A DNA stretch of 23,182 nucleotides from a virus. Under the pieces are notes generated by a model, which was given only the letters and a program-made list of their open reading frames with translations, was not told the origin of the DNA and ran no database searches. The stretch spans positions 1 through 23,182 of IMG/VR virus record IMGVR_UViG_3300009154_000292. One strand, given 5' to 3'. Of this stretch, positions 1 through 7,449 are shown piece by piece; position 1 is the stretch's first letter; the number at the start of each line of letters is the position of its first letter. The position numbers and the translations under genes were made by a program.

Positions 1-524
1 TCACCTTTCATTTCTCCTGCTTCAAATTGATTTACATCAGTTGGTGTTAATAACATACCCAACGAATCTATCACAAATAAAATTTTAGGAGCAGTTTCTT
101 TATTATCTGGGTTTTCTTCTCTGTACCCTTTCATAAATTCTGATATGGTTTTAGCCACATCATCCACCATGGAAAGACTTAATTTTAATAGTTTCTTTTC
201 ATCTGTGTCTACCCCTAATGCTTTAAGCCATGCTTCATCTAGAGCATTCTCAGTATCAATTAATATTACATAGATACCTTGTGCTTGTGCATTCTTGATT
301 ATGTTACCTGATGCTATATAAGATTTCCCTGCTCCTGATTCTCCTGCTAGTACAGATACTTTACCTAACGGAATACCTTTGTTAAAATCTCCGGATATTA
401 AATAATTTAATGCGTAGTTACCTGTAGATATCCAATCCGTAGGATCATTAAATCCTAAACCTAGCCCTTGAATTGATTTTGTAATACTTTTTCTAAACTT
501 TGTTGCGTCAAATACTTTTGTCAT
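1..524 (-). CDS. uvsX: UvsX/RecA-type recombinase, N-terminal part (cut by window edge)
   Basis: RecA-family strand-exchange ATPase of T4-like phages. It forms filaments on single-stranded DNA, normally replacing gp32, to drive recombination-dependent replication and repair. About 174 codons from the start are visible. The Walker A motif GESGAGKS lies near residues 61-68, followed by the RecA-like segment LIDTENALD near 88-96. A hydrophobic Walker B strand, ILFVIDSLGML, lies near 147-157. The reading frame is open to the window edge, so the C-terminal half is missing. The start ATG (524-522) is preceded by a modest AGGAA Shine-Dalgarno. It lies directly downstream of gp32, its functional partner, behind a long hairpin. 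The family is clear; UvsX rather than a cellular RecA is inferred from the phage context. Confidence 0.9.
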   Translation of the reverse strand, partial: MTKVFDATKFRKSITKSIQGLGLGFNDPTDWISTGNYALNYLISGDFNKGIPLGKVSVLAGESGAGKSYIASGNIIKNAQAQGIYVILIDTENALDEAWLKALGVDTDEKKLLKLSLSMVDDVAKTISEFMKGYREENPDNKETAPKILFVIDSLGMLLTPTDVNQFEAGEMKG

Positions 525-548
525 TTTTTTATTCCTATGTTCTTATAT

Positions 549-602
549 TAACACTAATTGGCTCCAGTGTCAATACTGGAGCCAAAAGGGAAATTAGTGT
601 TA
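549..602 (-). other. Long bulged hairpin between gp32 and uvsX
   Basis: Two nested inverted repeats form one long stem. The outer arms TAACACTAATT (549-559) and AATTAGTGTTA (592-602) are 11 bp. The inner arms GGCTCCAGT (560-568) and ACTGGAGCC (575-583) are 9 bp, with a 6-nt loop (569-574). An 8-nt one-sided bulge (584-591) separates the arms. The gp32 stop codon (600-602) lies inside the outer arm. No T-run follows on the minus strand, so a simple intrinsic terminator is not supported. A processing site, stability element or partial attenuator between the two genes is possible. Confidence 0.75.
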
Positions 603-1595
603 TTTGCTTTGTCTTGATCTAATCAATTTCAAGATATCTTCTGCTCTTTTAGCACTATCAGTTGATGGCTGAGGTGCTGCCGCAGCAGGAGCCGCTTTTA
701 CCGATTCTACTTTGGTAACAACTGCTTCTCCTTCTACAGGAGTTGATACTGTCGCTGATCCATTTACTGACGCTGATCCATTTACTGGCGTTGAGCTATT
801 TGTTATAGCTGATACACCTACTGGTCTAAAATACTGACCGTATTTTTCTAGATCATACGCCTCCCCTTCTACAGATTTTTCAAATAATTCTTTGATTATT
901 TTTACTTCTGCATCAGTGGGCTTCTTGGGTCTGAAGTCATTCAGATTAAACAGTCCAAACTTATCAAGCGCTGCTCTCTCTGTTTCGTCTAGAGCTCTTT
1001 CTCTTCTGCTCCATTTAGAAGTAGAGTAATCAGCATATCCGCCTTTGGATGTTTTGGTTATTCTGAAATCCACACCTCTCACGTAATCAGTTGGTAACTC
1101 TTCCATTTCTGGATCCAGTAACGCAGATCTGATTATGTTAAAAATTTGTGGTCCAATAATGAATCTTCTAATTGGATTTTCTGATGTTTTGTCATCAGCT
1201 AATGGATTTTGTAACACAAAACCTTGGAATATATAACTTTTCTTTTTCCAATATTTTCTGCCCATGTCTTCCATTGACTTGTCTTTGAACCAGGGTCTAA
1301 CTTCAGTTAGAACTGGACACGTTTCTCCATACATTTCCATGCATGGTACTTGTACTTGCACCGGTCTTGAATCCGCTTGTCCTTTAACTCCGGCGAAAGG
1401 CAATTTGATCATTGCTCTTTCAGTCCAGAAAAAAGTGTTATTTGGATCCTTGTCAGGTAAGAAACGCACTACTGCTTCTTGATTTTCCTGTATGTTCCAG
1501 TGTGGATAGATGGCGTTGTCGCCGCCTGTTGATGAAGTGGAGCGATTCACTTCTTGAGATTTTAATCTCGCTCTTATTTCAGCTAGTGTAGCCAT
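600..1595 (-). CDS. 32: Single-stranded DNA-binding protein gp32
   Basis: T4 gp32-type ssDNA-binding protein, 331 aa (T4 about 301), which coats replication and recombination intermediates and works with UvsX. The core signature is present: a basic N-terminus, then AVVRFLPDKD (41-50, like the AVIRFLP of T4), a KKKSYIFQGFVLQNPLAD segment near 116-133, and FIIGPQIFNIIRS near 144-156. The zinc-binding region looks degenerate. C85 and C93 align with two T4 cysteines, but the CPVC of T4 reads CPVL (93-96) and no matching histidine is evident. The C-terminal region is an Ala/Ser/Thr/Val linker, partly encoded by an 18-nt tandem repeat, ending in a basic helix (DILKLIRSRQSK) rather than the acidic tail of T4. 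An AGGAGG Shine-Dalgarno 8 nt upstream fixes the start. Confidence 0.9.
   Translation of the reverse strand: MATLAEIRARLKSQEVNRSTSSTGGDNAIYPHWNIQENQEAVVRFLPDKDPNNTFFWTERAMIKLPFAGVKGQADSRPVQVQVPCMEMYGETCPVLTEVRPWFKDKSMEDMGRKYWKKKSYIFQGFVLQNPLADDKTSENPIRRFIIGPQIFNIIRSALLDPEMEELPTDYVRGVDFRITKTSKGGYADYSTSKWSRRERALDETERAALDKFGLFNLNDFRPKKPTDAEVKIIKELFEKSVEGEAYDLEKYGQYFRPVGVSAITNSSTPVNGSASVNGSATVSTPVEGEAVVTKVESVKAAPAAAAPQPSTDSAKRAEDILKLIRSRQSK
754..789 (-). repeat. Tandem 18-nt repeat in the gp32 linker
   Basis: Two adjacent 18-nt units (754-771 and 772-789) differ at a single base and encode the repeated VNGSAS/VNGSAT linker of gp32. They probably arose by slippage and would change only the length of a flexible linker. 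Confidence 0.8.
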
Positions 1596-1676
1596 GATGT
1601 AAGCCTCCTATTGTGCCTATGTTTGTTTTTGTTTTTTGCCTAATGTATATTAGACATAAAGAATAATATACACACT
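1596..1676 (-). promoter_or_regulatory. gp32 mRNA leader, possible autoregulatory translational operator
   Basis: The leader is about 80 nt from the late-promoter box to the gp32 ATG. It contains a 7-bp hairpin GTCTAAT-ATAC-ATTAGGC (1655 down to 1638, one G-U pair). An alternative 8-bp pairing of GTATATTA with TAATATAC (plus-strand arms 1645-1652 and 1664-1671) overlaps it. Next comes a stretch made mostly of A and C, then the AGGAGG Shine-Dalgarno. In T4, gp32 represses its own translation by nucleating at a 5' pseudoknot and spreading over an unstructured A-rich leader. The same arrangement is visible here; the function is inferred. Confidence 0.45.
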
Positions 1677-1684
1677 TATTTATC
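1677..1684 (-). promoter_or_regulatory. Late-type promoter box GATAAATA upstream of gp32
   Basis: The minus strand reads GATAAATA, one base from the T4 late consensus TATAAATA. It lies about 80 nt upstream of the gp32 start, leaving room for a long leader. An early or middle promoter could also act here but none was recognised. Confidence 0.5.
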
Positions 1685-1708
1685 TGTTGTCTAGTGGGGA
1701 ATTTGGTA

Positions 1709-4600
1709 TTATATACCGGATAGTCTTTTAATAATATCTAGCTCGTTTTCTTTTACCGACTCATTATCGCTAGCATACTTCTGATTTAATTCTTCAGCAG
1801 CTTCTTCAGCAGCTTCTCTGTCTTTTTTAACTTCTGCCACAGATGTGTGTAGGAAGTTGGCTAATTCAAGATCACTCATTTGTGTAACAGTGGGTCCACC
1901 GTCCACGCTCTCCGCGGTAAAATCAAAATCTTCCAATTGTAGGCCCGCTAGTTCTATGGCGTCTTTAAGTGTATATTCCTTGTCAGCCACTTTAAACTTG
2001 TCGCCGGGTTTCATACCAGCTGCTTTGGCTTTTTGCACTGCCTGGGCAAACTCGTTGCCTTCGGTTTTGGTGCCTTGTTTATTTTTTTCGTCTCTGTATT
2101 GTTTTGATATGACTGTGTATTCTTGTGGAGTCAGTTGGTGCACTTCTTTGTTGTGGGTGTTTTTTAACCAATCACGAAATCTATACTCATCATCGATGCT
2201 GTCCTGTGTCTCTTCTTGAACTGTTTCTAACAATCCCATGCTATCTAATCTATCCATAAGCCATGTTTCTGGATCACCTTGTCTAGCTTTGACAACTTCA
2301 TACGGCATTTCTCCATTGCTCATGTAATAAGAAAACAATTCACTGTATAAATTGTCATGATTCATCAGCTCATCGCCCGCTTTGACTCTGTCAAAATCTG
2401 CTTTGTGTTTGTTTAATATTTGTTGTACTTCTTCTTTTTCTCCGTGTCCTATGCCTGCCATGGTCATGTCCGAAGTGTCCACTGCCGGTGCTTCCTGCAT
2501 TGCATCCGCTCCTCTTTCTGCATAATCTTGCTGTACCCAATCATTGAAGTCCATATCAACCATTAATTTTTCCATCTGCTCTCCAGACAACTCCGTGCCA
2601 TCTGTAAATCGAGCATCTTGTAAATCGTACACATTATCACTGGCATCTTGCATCTCGTATTCCACAGTGTTTAGGTCCACTTGTTTGCCATCGATCATGA
2701 TAGGTCTGCCAGGTGCTTCCGCTACTGATTCTTGACCTGCCATGGCCGGTTCTGTTTGTTTTTCTGGCTCTTTCTCTGCTCTTTGATCCGCAGCAGATGC
2801 AGCGTCTTGCAGTGCTGTGATCTGTTCTGGTGTGTAATAATTTTGTATGTTGGGACTCTTTAATAGGGTGTTCATGATATAATCCTTAACAGTCTCACAA
2901 GCACAGGCATCTGGTCCTTCTTGGTCTGCTAGTTCGCCTAACTGATCAAATAACTCATCATCACCAAATCCTAAACTCTGTAACACTGATACAGCATTGA
3001 CTGCTTCGTTGCCCACTGGAAAATGTTTACTCATTACATCTTTTAATTTACTAAAATGTTCACCAGCATGATCTTCGTCTGGTAAAGAATGAATACCTTC
3101 ATTCACTTTAGATTCTGTTCTATTTGCCCATTTTTCAAATTCTTCACTTTCGCCTTTGGCTTTGCCTTGACGATCTTTTTTAGGAGCAAACTTGCTGGGG
3201 TCTTGTCTTATCTCATCAGCGTATGCTGGATCTTGTTGCATTTTTTTATAATCATCAATGTATCTTTTTGCCAACTGTATTGCAATTTTTTTATTTCTTG
3301 TGTAATTCTCATTGGGTTTGAAGAATGGTGCTCCTTCGTTGCCCATGTCATCGGCTACCTGGCTAGCAAAGTTAGCAATTCTGTCTTCTTCGTCGTTTCT
3401 AGTTAACATTCTTGATGCAATGTCTGATAGAATAGAACTCAACATAGTATTCTTATTTGTAAATTTTGTTATCTTTAACATCTTGTCAGCAGCAGGGTCT
3501 ACTCTTAATACTAATTTTTTTTCTGGGTTAGCAAGGAATGATTGCACCATTGCTGAATGATCCACAGGTGTTGGCATTTCACCATCTTTGTCATTGTATT
3601 CTTTCATAATAGAATGAATCAATGGTAGGGCCGATTCTACTTTATCATCAAGATGTTTTAATGTAAATTTTTCTCTTAGACTATTTCTGGTGGCATCATC
3701 TAATTCAGCGATAGTAGTAGGTTGAAAACTTTCTTTGGCGTTCATATAGTGTGCTTGCTTGCTTAAATTTTTTACATAATTTCTCATGCTCTCTAATTTA
3801 AGTTTACTCTTGTTTATAATATCACCTACTGAGTTGTTTAACTGATCTTTGTTAGTAGCATATCGAGCAAAACTATTAAGTTGAGCAATCTGTTCACTCA
3901 TTTTAATAATATGTTTGCCAAACTCGTCATGCGGTACGCCACTATTAGCCACATGTCGGGCCATTGCTCTTGCACCTGCTAAATGTTTTAATGGGTACTT
4001 AAATCTTTCGCCTTGCTCATTCTCAATATATAGACTATTAATCTGTCTGCTGCGAGATCCTGGTACGTTCTCGTCCACGGGTTTTGCATGTCTGATTATT
4101 AATTTTGTTTTGTCTAGATTTTCATAAGAAGATTTTTTAGTTCCAGTTAAACTCTCTGCTACTGGAATACCTGCTAGTTGTGTAATTCTGTTTAATTCTT
4201 CTGACATACTGTCTGTATTTACCGTTTTGTTTGTATCTGCAAGATTCTTAAAATCCTGCTGCGTAAGGTTGCTTTTTGTAATGTCTCTTACATCAAAACT
4301 TACCTGGTGTTCTACTGCAAAATCCTTTAATTCCTTAAGGAATGAATACCATTCTGCTCTAGATGTGTCATCAATTTTCTCCACTAAACCTTGGTTATAG
4401 AACACTTTCATGCTCTCTCCGTCTGCTATGCTGATGCTTACTCTACCAAAATTATCTGTATTTTCGCTGAATTCAAAATCAAAAAATACTGCTGATTTTG
4501 GATCGGCTGTTACGTTGCCTTCGCTGTCTCCTAGTTGTATATTAGAGAACTTGCTGCGTATTTTATTGAATAAATCCTGTGATGTTTTGGGCTTAATCAT
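1709..4600 (-). CDS. Large protein of unknown function (963 aa), probably virion-associated
   Basis: I do not recognise a domain of known function. The protein is hydrophilic, strongly charged and largely helical in appearance, without a signal peptide or membrane segment. Visible landmarks are ITQLAGIPVAES (139-150), a conserved-looking segment LIIRHAKPVDENVPGSRSRQ (167-186), an Asp/Glu- and Gln-rich middle, CACETVKDYIMNTLLKSPN in the second half, and a C-terminal IIKRLSGI. The LAGI-type motif recurs in the 380-aa protein of this cluster. It starts 10 nt after gp17 and has a late-promoter box overlapping the gp17 stop. Late expression next to packaging genes suggests a head or internal virion protein. 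No enzyme motif was seen. The product is uncertain; the gene itself is certain from its length and clean open frame. Confidence 0.8.
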   Translation of the reverse strand: MIKPKTSQDLFNKIRSKFSNIQLGDSEGNVTADPKSAVFFDFEFSENTDNFGRVSISIADGESMKVFYNQGLVEKIDDTSRAEWYSFLKELKDFAVEHQVSFDVRDITKSNLTQQDFKNLADTNKTVNTDSMSEELNRITQLAGIPVAESLTGTKKSSYENLDKTKLIIRHAKPVDENVPGSRSRQINSLYIENEQGERFKYPLKHLAGARAMARHVANSGVPHDEFGKHIIKMSEQIAQLNSFARYATNKDQLNNSVGDIINKSKLKLESMRNYVKNLSKQAHYMNAKESFQPTTIAELDDATRNSLREKFTLKHLDDKVESALPLIHSIMKEYNDKDGEMPTPVDHSAMVQSFLANPEKKLVLRVDPAADKMLKITKFTNKNTMLSSILSDIASRMLTRNDEEDRIANFASQVADDMGNEGAPFFKPNENYTRNKKIAIQLAKRYIDDYKKMQQDPAYADEIRQDPSKFAPKKDRQGKAKGESEEFEKWANRTESKVNEGIHSLPDEDHAGEHFSKLKDVMSKHFPVGNEAVNAVSVLQSLGFGDDELFDQLGELADQEGPDACACETVKDYIMNTLLKSPNIQNYYTPEQITALQDAASAADQRAEKEPEKQTEPAMAGQESVAEAPGRPIMIDGKQVDLNTVEYEMQDASDNVYDLQDARFTDGTELSGEQMEKLMVDMDFNDWVQQDYAERGADAMQEAPAVDTSDMTMAGIGHGEKEEVQQILNKHKADFDRVKAGDELMNHDNLYSELFSYYMSNGEMPYEVVKARQGDPETWLMDRLDSMGLLETVQEETQDSIDDEYRFRDWLKNTHNKEVHQLTPQEYTVISKQYRDEKNKQGTKTEGNEFAQAVQKAKAAGMKPGDKFKVADKEYTLKDAIELAGLQLEDFDFTAESVDGGPTVTQMSDLELANFLHTSVAEVKKDREAAEEAAEELNQKYASDNESVKENELDIIKRLSGI

Positions 4601-4604
4601 ACTG

Positions 4605-4612
4605 TATTTATT
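4605..4612 (-). promoter_or_regulatory. Late promoter box AATAAATA upstream of the 963-aa gene
   Basis: The minus strand reads TAA-TAAATA at 4613-4605. The stop codon of gp17 (4613-4611) runs straight into the box. Only 4 nt separate the box from the ATG at 4600 and there is no nearby Shine-Dalgarno. A T4-type late transcript would begin at or just past the start codon. Confidence 0.55.
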
Positions 4613-6206
4613 ACGTACCTAGGTTAGCAAAGATAGGCATTGGTACTGTCCATTCGGTGGTTCTATCAGTCCATCTTTCAAATATTTTAGGGTCAAATGT
4701 GGCTAACACCTGCATCATACGAGTCATTAATAAACAAGCACTCACTAGGTCATCGTGTTGTCCTGGCTTGCCTTTGAATGATATGCCAGATGCCACAAAG
4801 TCTTTTAACTCCGATATCAACGGTTTGCTATTAATTTTCATTTTGCCTGCTTCTACTAACTCTTTAAATTTGGTACAGGCTGCTATTTTATGTTTAGCAG
4901 TGGTGTTAAATCCTCTTCGGAATTTTCTACGATGTCCTTTTCTGATGGGTTCACTTACAAACTGTCCGTGAATATTCTCTTCTCCTATGTCCATGACTCT
5001 TAATAACACTGCTTCACCTAATGTGTTATTCTCCATACTGTAATATATTGCGGGAGTCTCTGTGGGATTTTTTTCTACGATTGAATCATAGATGTGTTTG
5101 GTTATGCCTTGTAATATTCTAATCTGTTGATTGGCAGGTGTGGTGTTGTTATGCCATTCTCCCACTTGTTCAAAACTTGGCAATTCAAATATCTGTATAG
5201 CTGCAAAGTCTCCTCCTGTGCCCAAACTAGGATCCAGTGCTACCATATAGGCATTGCCTGGTATGGGTGTTTTCCACCAACGTACTTGCCCCATATTCAA
5301 TATAGGATCTTTGCCTTCTAACTCCATTAACTTTATACTAGAAATTAATGTTTCATCGAAAATTAAGAATTCGCACTCATGCTCTCTACGGAATCGTTCT
5401 TCTCCAATTCGACTTCTCTCTTGTTCGGCCCATTTCTCATCTCGATCTGGGTGTTCTGACCAGTGAGCTCTCATAGCATAGAAACCATTAGTTCCTACTG
5501 TGGTGTCGTTGCCGTACTCATCATATCTCTTGCAGGCTTCTTTCCAAATTAATGCAAATTGATCTTCATCTGAGTTTGGCGTGGAAGTAATTAAACATTT
5601 ACCTCCTGTACTCAATGTAGGAGATAGAGAAGTCCAAAACTCTTTGGCTTTCTCGGGCGGTTGAACGAATGCAAACTCATCGCAATATATTAAAGAAAGG
5701 GACATACCTCTACCTGTGTTCTCTGTGGTAGTGGTTGCCATAATTTTAGAACCATTATCAAATTCTATAGAATTTCTATTGTATTGTGTAACTCCTGCTT
5801 TGATCCATGACGGTAACATTTCATAAGCATATCTTACCCTGCTCATAATATCTGATGCTCCTTGATATTTGTGTGCTGCAATTAGTATCTGCGAATCGGG
5901 TTTGAACATAGCATACCATAATAGATAACCCGAAGCACACGTGGTCTTACCTGTTTGTCGTGGTAACATAGCAATAGAAAATCGGTGACTATTGTAACTC
6001 TCGATCAATCTTTCTTGATAAGGAAATGGAGCAAATGCCATTTCTCCTTTGGTCGGATGTTGTATCCTCATGAATTCTTTCATGAAATAAAGAGGCCCTG
6101 TTTTAGGATCCATGCACTGCTCTAATTTTAATACTTGCTCGGTAGTATATTTGTGCTTTTTATGTGCTTTTTTTATCTGATCACTGTCTAATGATATGTA
6201 TGCCAT
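4611..6206 (-). CDS. 17: Terminase large subunit gp17 (packaging ATPase-nuclease)
   Basis: Motor of DNA packaging: an N-terminal ATPase pumps DNA into the prohead through the portal and a C-terminal RNase-H-fold nuclease cuts the concatemer. The protein is 531 aa (T4 610). Walker A is LPRQTGKT (81-88), matching the T4-like SRQLGKTT pattern. Walker B is LIYCDEFAF (172-180), with D176 and catalytic E177. The probable coupling motif is ITSTPN (206-211). Nuclease acidic residues fit ALDPSLG (D325), SMENN (E392) and GQHDDL (D485/D486), in the order of T4 D401, E458 and D542. The start at 6206 has no Shine-Dalgarno but has a late box 6 nt away. Two genes separate it from the small subunit gp16. Confidence 0.96.
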   Translation of the reverse strand: MAYISLDSDQIKKAHKKHKYTTEQVLKLEQCMDPKTGPLYFMKEFMRIQHPTKGEMAFAPFPYQERLIESYNSHRFSIAMLPRQTGKTTCASGYLLWYAMFKPDSQILIAAHKYQGASDIMSRVRYAYEMLPSWIKAGVTQYNRNSIEFDNGSKIMATTTTENTGRGMSLSLIYCDEFAFVQPPEKAKEFWTSLSPTLSTGGKCLITSTPNSDEDQFALIWKEACKRYDEYGNDTTVGTNGFYAMRAHWSEHPDRDEKWAEQERSRIGEERFRREHECEFLIFDETLISSIKLMELEGKDPILNMGQVRWWKTPIPGNAYMVALDPSLGTGGDFAAIQIFELPSFEQVGEWHNNTTPANQQIRILQGITKHIYDSIVEKNPTETPAIYYSMENNTLGEAVLLRVMDIGEENIHGQFVSEPIRKGHRRKFRRGFNTTAKHKIAACTKFKELVEAGKMKINSKPLISELKDFVASGISFKGKPGQHDDLVSACLLMTRMMQVLATFDPKIFERWTDRTTEWTVPMPIFANLGT

Positions 6207-6212
6207 GACTAT

Positions 6213-6219
6213 TATTTAA
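6213..6219 (-). promoter_or_regulatory. Late promoter box TTAAATA upstream of gp17
   Basis: The minus strand reads TTAAATA at 6219-6213, and 6 nt separate it from the gp17 ATG (6206-6204). No Shine-Dalgarno lies in between or just upstream. The upstream gene ends at 6301, so this 94-nt gap holds the promoter and, at most, a weak A/U stem-loop near 6263-6290. Confidence 0.6.
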
Positions 6220-6300
6220 GTGTAAAACAAAGACATGCTCGTATATAGATAATGGATGTTTGGTAAAATTAACCTGTTGTTATTAACTTTACAAGTATTT

Positions 6301-7443
6301 TTACTTTTTTTCTTTATCTTTAAAGGCCTTTTTCATTGGCTCTGTTTTGTTGCCATCTTTATCCACATCTAAGAAGTCTGGTTTAGCTTTACTAGCTTCT
6401 TGATATGTTTGTTTGAAACTTTCGTATTGTGCTCTTAGACTGTTTGACAATTGTTCTTCTGTAATTTCACCTTCTCCAATATTCACTGCCGGAGCAGACA
6501 TTTTACCAAGTTTGCCCATAGCTAATGGATTGTCAGCGATGTTGTTTGGATTGGCTTGAATTTTTTGTTTATTGATTCCGCCGGAATTAGAGTTAACCAA
6601 ATCGTCCACTGATTGAATTTTTTCATTTGGAGTATTGGCATAATCTTCATCGGCTTGTACTTCTGGTTGATTTAACATACTTTGGTCAACAGTTTTAACA
6701 CCTGCTAATTGTAATAATCTCATCATCATAGATGCTTCTGCTGGATTGTCTGTGGCAATAATAACCGATTCGTTTGTTTTAGTTTTTTTATCTTGTATAG
6801 CTTTTTTCATAGGTTCCTTTGTGTTGCCATCTTTGTCAAAATCTAAGAAGTCTGGTTTTGCTTTGCCTGCTTCTTGCACTGCTTCATTTTCTTTTTCTTC
6901 TTTGTGTACTTTATCCCACACATGAGCTTGTGATTGTCCGTGTTTCTTAATAAATGCTTCTCTGGTCATATCCACAGCATCTGATTCCATGTCCATTAAC
7001 CACCCCTTAACTTGTCCTTCTTCCATTTCATCTACCCCGGCTGCCTTCATGAATTTTGCATGATCGAAGCGTGGATTGGAATGTTGGAATATGGCTGAGT
7101 GATGTTTAGCATATTCTGCACGTTTTTTTGGATCTTCAATTTGTTTTAATGTATCAGCAACATGTTGAAAATGTTTCTTTGTCATGGTTTCGTCCATTTC
7201 GTCTTCGTTCTTTTCAACACCTTTGGCAATGTCATGAGCTTTAGTGATTGTAGATTTTTTAAGAGGGGGGGTATCTCCTGTGCTCTTCATAGCAGCCGCC
7301 ATTCCGATTGCATATGGATTTTTTGCTTTTTCAGCAACTGCACCGTTGGTTCTCTCAACGTTTGATATTGCATCTCCAACATTAAGGTTTGGATTATTTT
7401 CTTGAATTTGTTTAAGTCTTGTTAAGATGTCGATCATGTGCAT
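6301..7443 (-). CDS. 380-aa protein with two Excalibur-like DxDxDG repeats, probable virion protein
   Basis: The specific function is not known. The protein is hydrophilic and helical. The block from about residue 89 to 136 ends in NPRFDHAKFMKAAGV, which looks like a helical module I recall from other marine phage proteins. A further block (GQVKGWLMDMESDAVDM) follows at 143-159. Residues 191-219 and 349-379 are near-identical repeats with the core KAKPDFLDxDKDGN and a C-terminal KEPMKKA-like part. The loop D201-x-D203-x-D205-G-N-x-x-E210 fits the Excalibur/EF-hand-like pattern DxDxDGxxxE, so calcium binding is possible. RLLQLAGV (243-250) echoes LAGI in the 963-aa protein. The first of two close ATGs is preferred because an AAAGG (inside the end of the previous gene) lies 9 nt upstream. 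Confidence 0.8.
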   Translation of the reverse strand: MHMIDILTRLKQIQENNPNLNVGDAISNVERTNGAVAEKAKNPYAIGMAAAMKSTGDTPPLKKSTITKAHDIAKGVEKNEDEMDETMTKKHFQHVADTLKQIEDPKKRAEYAKHHSAIFQHSNPRFDHAKFMKAAGVDEMEEGQVKGWLMDMESDAVDMTREAFIKKHGQSQAHVWDKVHKEEKENEAVQEAGKAKPDFLDFDKDGNTKEPMKKAIQDKKTKTNESVIIATDNPAEASMMMRLLQLAGVKTVDQSMLNQPEVQADEDYANTPNEKIQSVDDLVNSNSGGINKQKIQANPNNIADNPLAMGKLGKMSAPAVNIGEGEITEEQLSNSLRAQYESFKQTYQEASKAKPDFLDVDKDGNKTEPMKKAFKDKEKK

Positions 7444-7449
7444 AAGTTA

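Noticed and set aside
1845-5466. Several plus-strand frames of 60-124 codons opposite the 963-aa gene and gp17
   Set aside because: They lie wholly inside long genes whose products are clear or uninterrupted for hundreds of codons, have Cys/Ser/Leu-rich shadow-like translations, and lack start signals.
6263-6290. A/U stem-loop between the 380-aa gene and gp17 as a terminator
   Set aside because: The stem is almost all A-U with a G-U pair and is not followed by a T-run on the minus strand.
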